DNA of 64,000 nucleotides, taken from contig CM022665.1 in NCBI GenBank assembly GCA_012295275.1, positions 650,873-714,872 on the forward strand, given 5' to 3'. This document shows, one piece after another, positions 61,901-64,000 of this stretch. Each line of letters begins with the position of its first letter. Position 1 is the stretch's first letter. The position numbers were made by a program, and so were the translations under genes. Source of the DNA: Chrysomallon squamiferum. Lineage: Eukaryota; Mollusca; Gastropoda; Neomphalida; Peltospiridae. Under the pieces are notes generated by a model. That model was not told the DNA's origin. It did no database searches and saw only the letters and a list, made by a program, of their open reading frames with translations.

Positions 61901-64000
61901 TCTAATTAGTCCAATTAAGTAAACAATGCTTGATGTTTCAACCAAGTGATAACTAGCGGTTGTCAATGAGTCAATTCAAAATTCATTCACTCTCACTGTC
62001 AGCTCACTGCCTCATTTACGAAGTATAAGTAATTTCAGATACTTCTAATATCGTTGCAGATGCAGGCGTCGTCTCCAGTCACATCAGCTTTCAGGTATTA
62101 TTTGCTTTTCTTCACATTTAGTTTTCTTCAACAGAAACTGTACGAGACAATTTCCTGATATGTTATTTCTAAACGTTCTGGTATTTGTTTCGTGCTCGTG
62201 ACGTAAAACAAAACTAGCACTAGCAAAAGCTGGAGGTTTATCGAATAGACAGCTACGCTTCCGAAACATCGCCGTCGCAAGTAGACGACGAAATGACGAA
62301 AAGTTACGCATTACGTACATTAAGAGAAAGACATCATCAATTACTTTGCTTGTATTTGGTTGTGCTGGCGTTTCACGTTCTGCTAGCACTAGCAAATGCT
62401 GGGAGAAATATCGGATGAGCTTTACTTCACAACTCTTCTACGCGCATCTTTCGAAACGTAATCGCAGGCATATTTTTTCTCAGTATTCGCCACGTGCTTG
62501 TGTGTAAACTGAGCTAGCACTAGCAAATGCTGGGAGGTAATCCTGCGGTGATTCTTCGCGTTTTTGGGACATCCGACCATCTGGTTGAAAGCCTTTCCTT
62601 TTTAGCTAAATTATGCTCAAACCGCTACCAGATCACAGAAGACACCACTCAAATTTATTTACGACCATCACGTCCTTAATACTTTGCTAGTATTTCTTGG
62701 TGCTGGCGTTTCACGTCTTGTTAGCACTAGCAAATGCTGGGAGAGTATAGTACGAAATGCACTTCAACAACGATACCTTTTGAGCGAAGTAATGCTGTTT
62801 CCGCAAACAGATCACAAAAGCAGTCAGATTTATTTAGGACGACTACATCGTTAGCACTCTGCTAGCATTTCTTTGTGCTGGTGTGTCACAAAGTACTAGC
62901 ACTAGCAAATGCTGGGAGAGTATAGTACGAAATGCACTTCAACAACGATACGTAAACTGCACGGCCATCATTTCGTTCGTAATCCGTTTTTTTTTTCTTT
63001 AAAAGCGCTTGGTAATTTGAATTTTCGACGTCGAAATTTCTAATTAGTCCAATTAAGTAAACAATGCTTGATGTTTCAACCAAGTGATAACTAGCGGTTG
63101 TCAATGAGTCAATTCAAAATTCATTCACTCTCACTGTCAGCTCACTGCCTCATTTACGAAGTATAAGTAATTTCAGATACTTCTAATATCGTTGCAGATG
63201 CAGGCGTCGTCTCCAGTCACATCAGCTTTCAGGTATTATTTGCTTTTCTTCACATTTAGTTTTCTTCAACAGAAACTGTACGAGACAATTTCCTGATATG
63301 TTATTTCTAAACGTTCTGGTATTTGTTTCGTGCTCGTGACGTAAAACACAACTAGCACTAGCAAATGCTGGAGGTTTATCGAATAGACAGCTACGCTTCC
63401 GAAACATCGCCGTCGCAAGTAGACGACGAAATGACGAAAACTTACGCATTACGTACATTAAGAAAAGACATCATCAGTACTTTGCTTGTATTTGGTTGTG
63501 CTGGCGTTTCACGTTCTGCTAGCACTAGCAAATGCTGGGAGAGTATCGGATGAGCTTTACTTCACAACTCTTCTACGCGCATCTTTCGAAACGTAATCGC
63601 AGGCATATTTTTTCTCAGTATTCGCCACGTGCTTGTGTGTAAACTGAGCTAGCACTAGCAAATGCTGGGAGGTAATCCTGCGGTGATTCTTCGCGTTTTT
63701 GGGACATCCGACCATCTGGTTGAAAGCCTTTCCTTTTTAGCTAAATTATGCTCAAACCGCTACCAGATCACAGAAGACACCACTCAAATTTATTTACGAC
63801 CATCACGTCCTTAATACTTTGCTAGTATTTCTTGGTGCTGGCGTTTCACGTCTTGTTAGCACTAGCAAATGCTGGGAGAGTATAGTACGAAATGCACTTC
63901 AACAACGATACCTTTTGAGCGAAGTAATGCTGTTTCCGCAAACAGATCACAAAAAAGCAGTCAGATTTATTTAGGACGACTACATCGTTAGCACTCTGCT

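Larger units (their letters stand above)
45421..64000. repeat. Homogenised higher-order satellite array, unit about 1.14 kb, open at right end
   Basis: Using TCAGCTTTCAGG as the marker, units start at 46129, 47267, 48401, 49535, 50670, 51818, 52962, 54102, 55243, 56384, 57519, 58658, 59801, 60942, 62084 and 63222. Spacing is 1134-1148 bp, mean about 1140. Each unit holds five boxes CTAGCACTAGCAAATGCTGG (box 4 starts TTAGC); in the first unit they lie at 46259, 46427, 46557, 46764 and 46939. A box-free 0.46-kb part carries a poly-T of variable length, AGCGCT, and the palindrome TTTCGACGTCGAAA. Units differ by a few point changes and mostly by homopolymer length. The first core unit (box 2 at 45468 to box 2 at 46427, 959 bp) lacks the box-5 subunit. 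No transposase, integrase, tRNA or rRNA similarity was seen. Function is unknown; a centromeric, pericentromeric or other heterochromatic satellite is most likely. Confidence 0.97.

Noticed and set aside
45421-64000. CRISPR-like appearance of a short repeat with regular spacing
   Set aside because: The intervals between boxes (about 130-460 bp) are themselves repeated in every unit, so there are no unique spacers, and the host is a eukaryote.
45421-64000. CENP-B box
   Set aside because: Reading the unit on both strands I found no match to the TTCG....A..CGGG core. The centromere idea therefore rests only on array structure.

Overview
The window is nuclear DNA from an animal. It is AT-rich, its genes are split by GT-AG introns of about 0.1 to 5 kb, and non-coding stretches are full of (AAT)n, (TTTA)n, (CA)n and (TA)n microsatellites. 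Protein similarity and gene structure point to an invertebrate; a chelicerate or other arthropod is my guess, but the sequence alone does not settle it.

Layout. Positions 500-2400 hold a decayed Ty3/gypsy-type retrotransposon on the minus strand, with its domains in scrambled order. Positions 3999-8044 (+) carry seven exons of UTP11, a component of the small-subunit processome; its first exon is not recognisable here. CDK8, the Mediator kinase, follows tail-to-tail on the minus strand (23338 down to 9771). I could rebuild it in full as 14 exons and 449 codons. Next on the minus strand is a three-exon gene (31721 down to 26309) for a 209-residue protein with a LURAP1/FAM89-like leucine-rich core. 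Positions 36223-40240 (+) carry a five-exon UFSP1, the UFM1-specific protease, with an intact Cys/Asp/His triad. A short hAT-type MITE lies just 3' of it. The genes are unrelated housekeeping or signalling loci; nothing suggests that they work as a cluster.

From about 43.7 kb to the right edge the DNA changes character completely. It becomes a tandem satellite with a unit of about 1.14 kb. At least 15 full units lie between 46129 and 63222, and the array runs off the window. Each core unit is a higher-order repeat with five copies of a 20-bp box (CTAGCACTAGCAAATGCTGG) set in diverged 130-210 bp subunits, plus a box-free segment with a length-variable poly-T and a perfect 14-bp palindrome. The array is CpG-rich while the rest of the window is CpG-poor. 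Its left edge (43.7-45.4 kb) is decayed and has four boxes per unit, as does the first core unit. The five-box unit therefore looks like a derived state that spread by homogenisation. This array is the most unusual object in the window.
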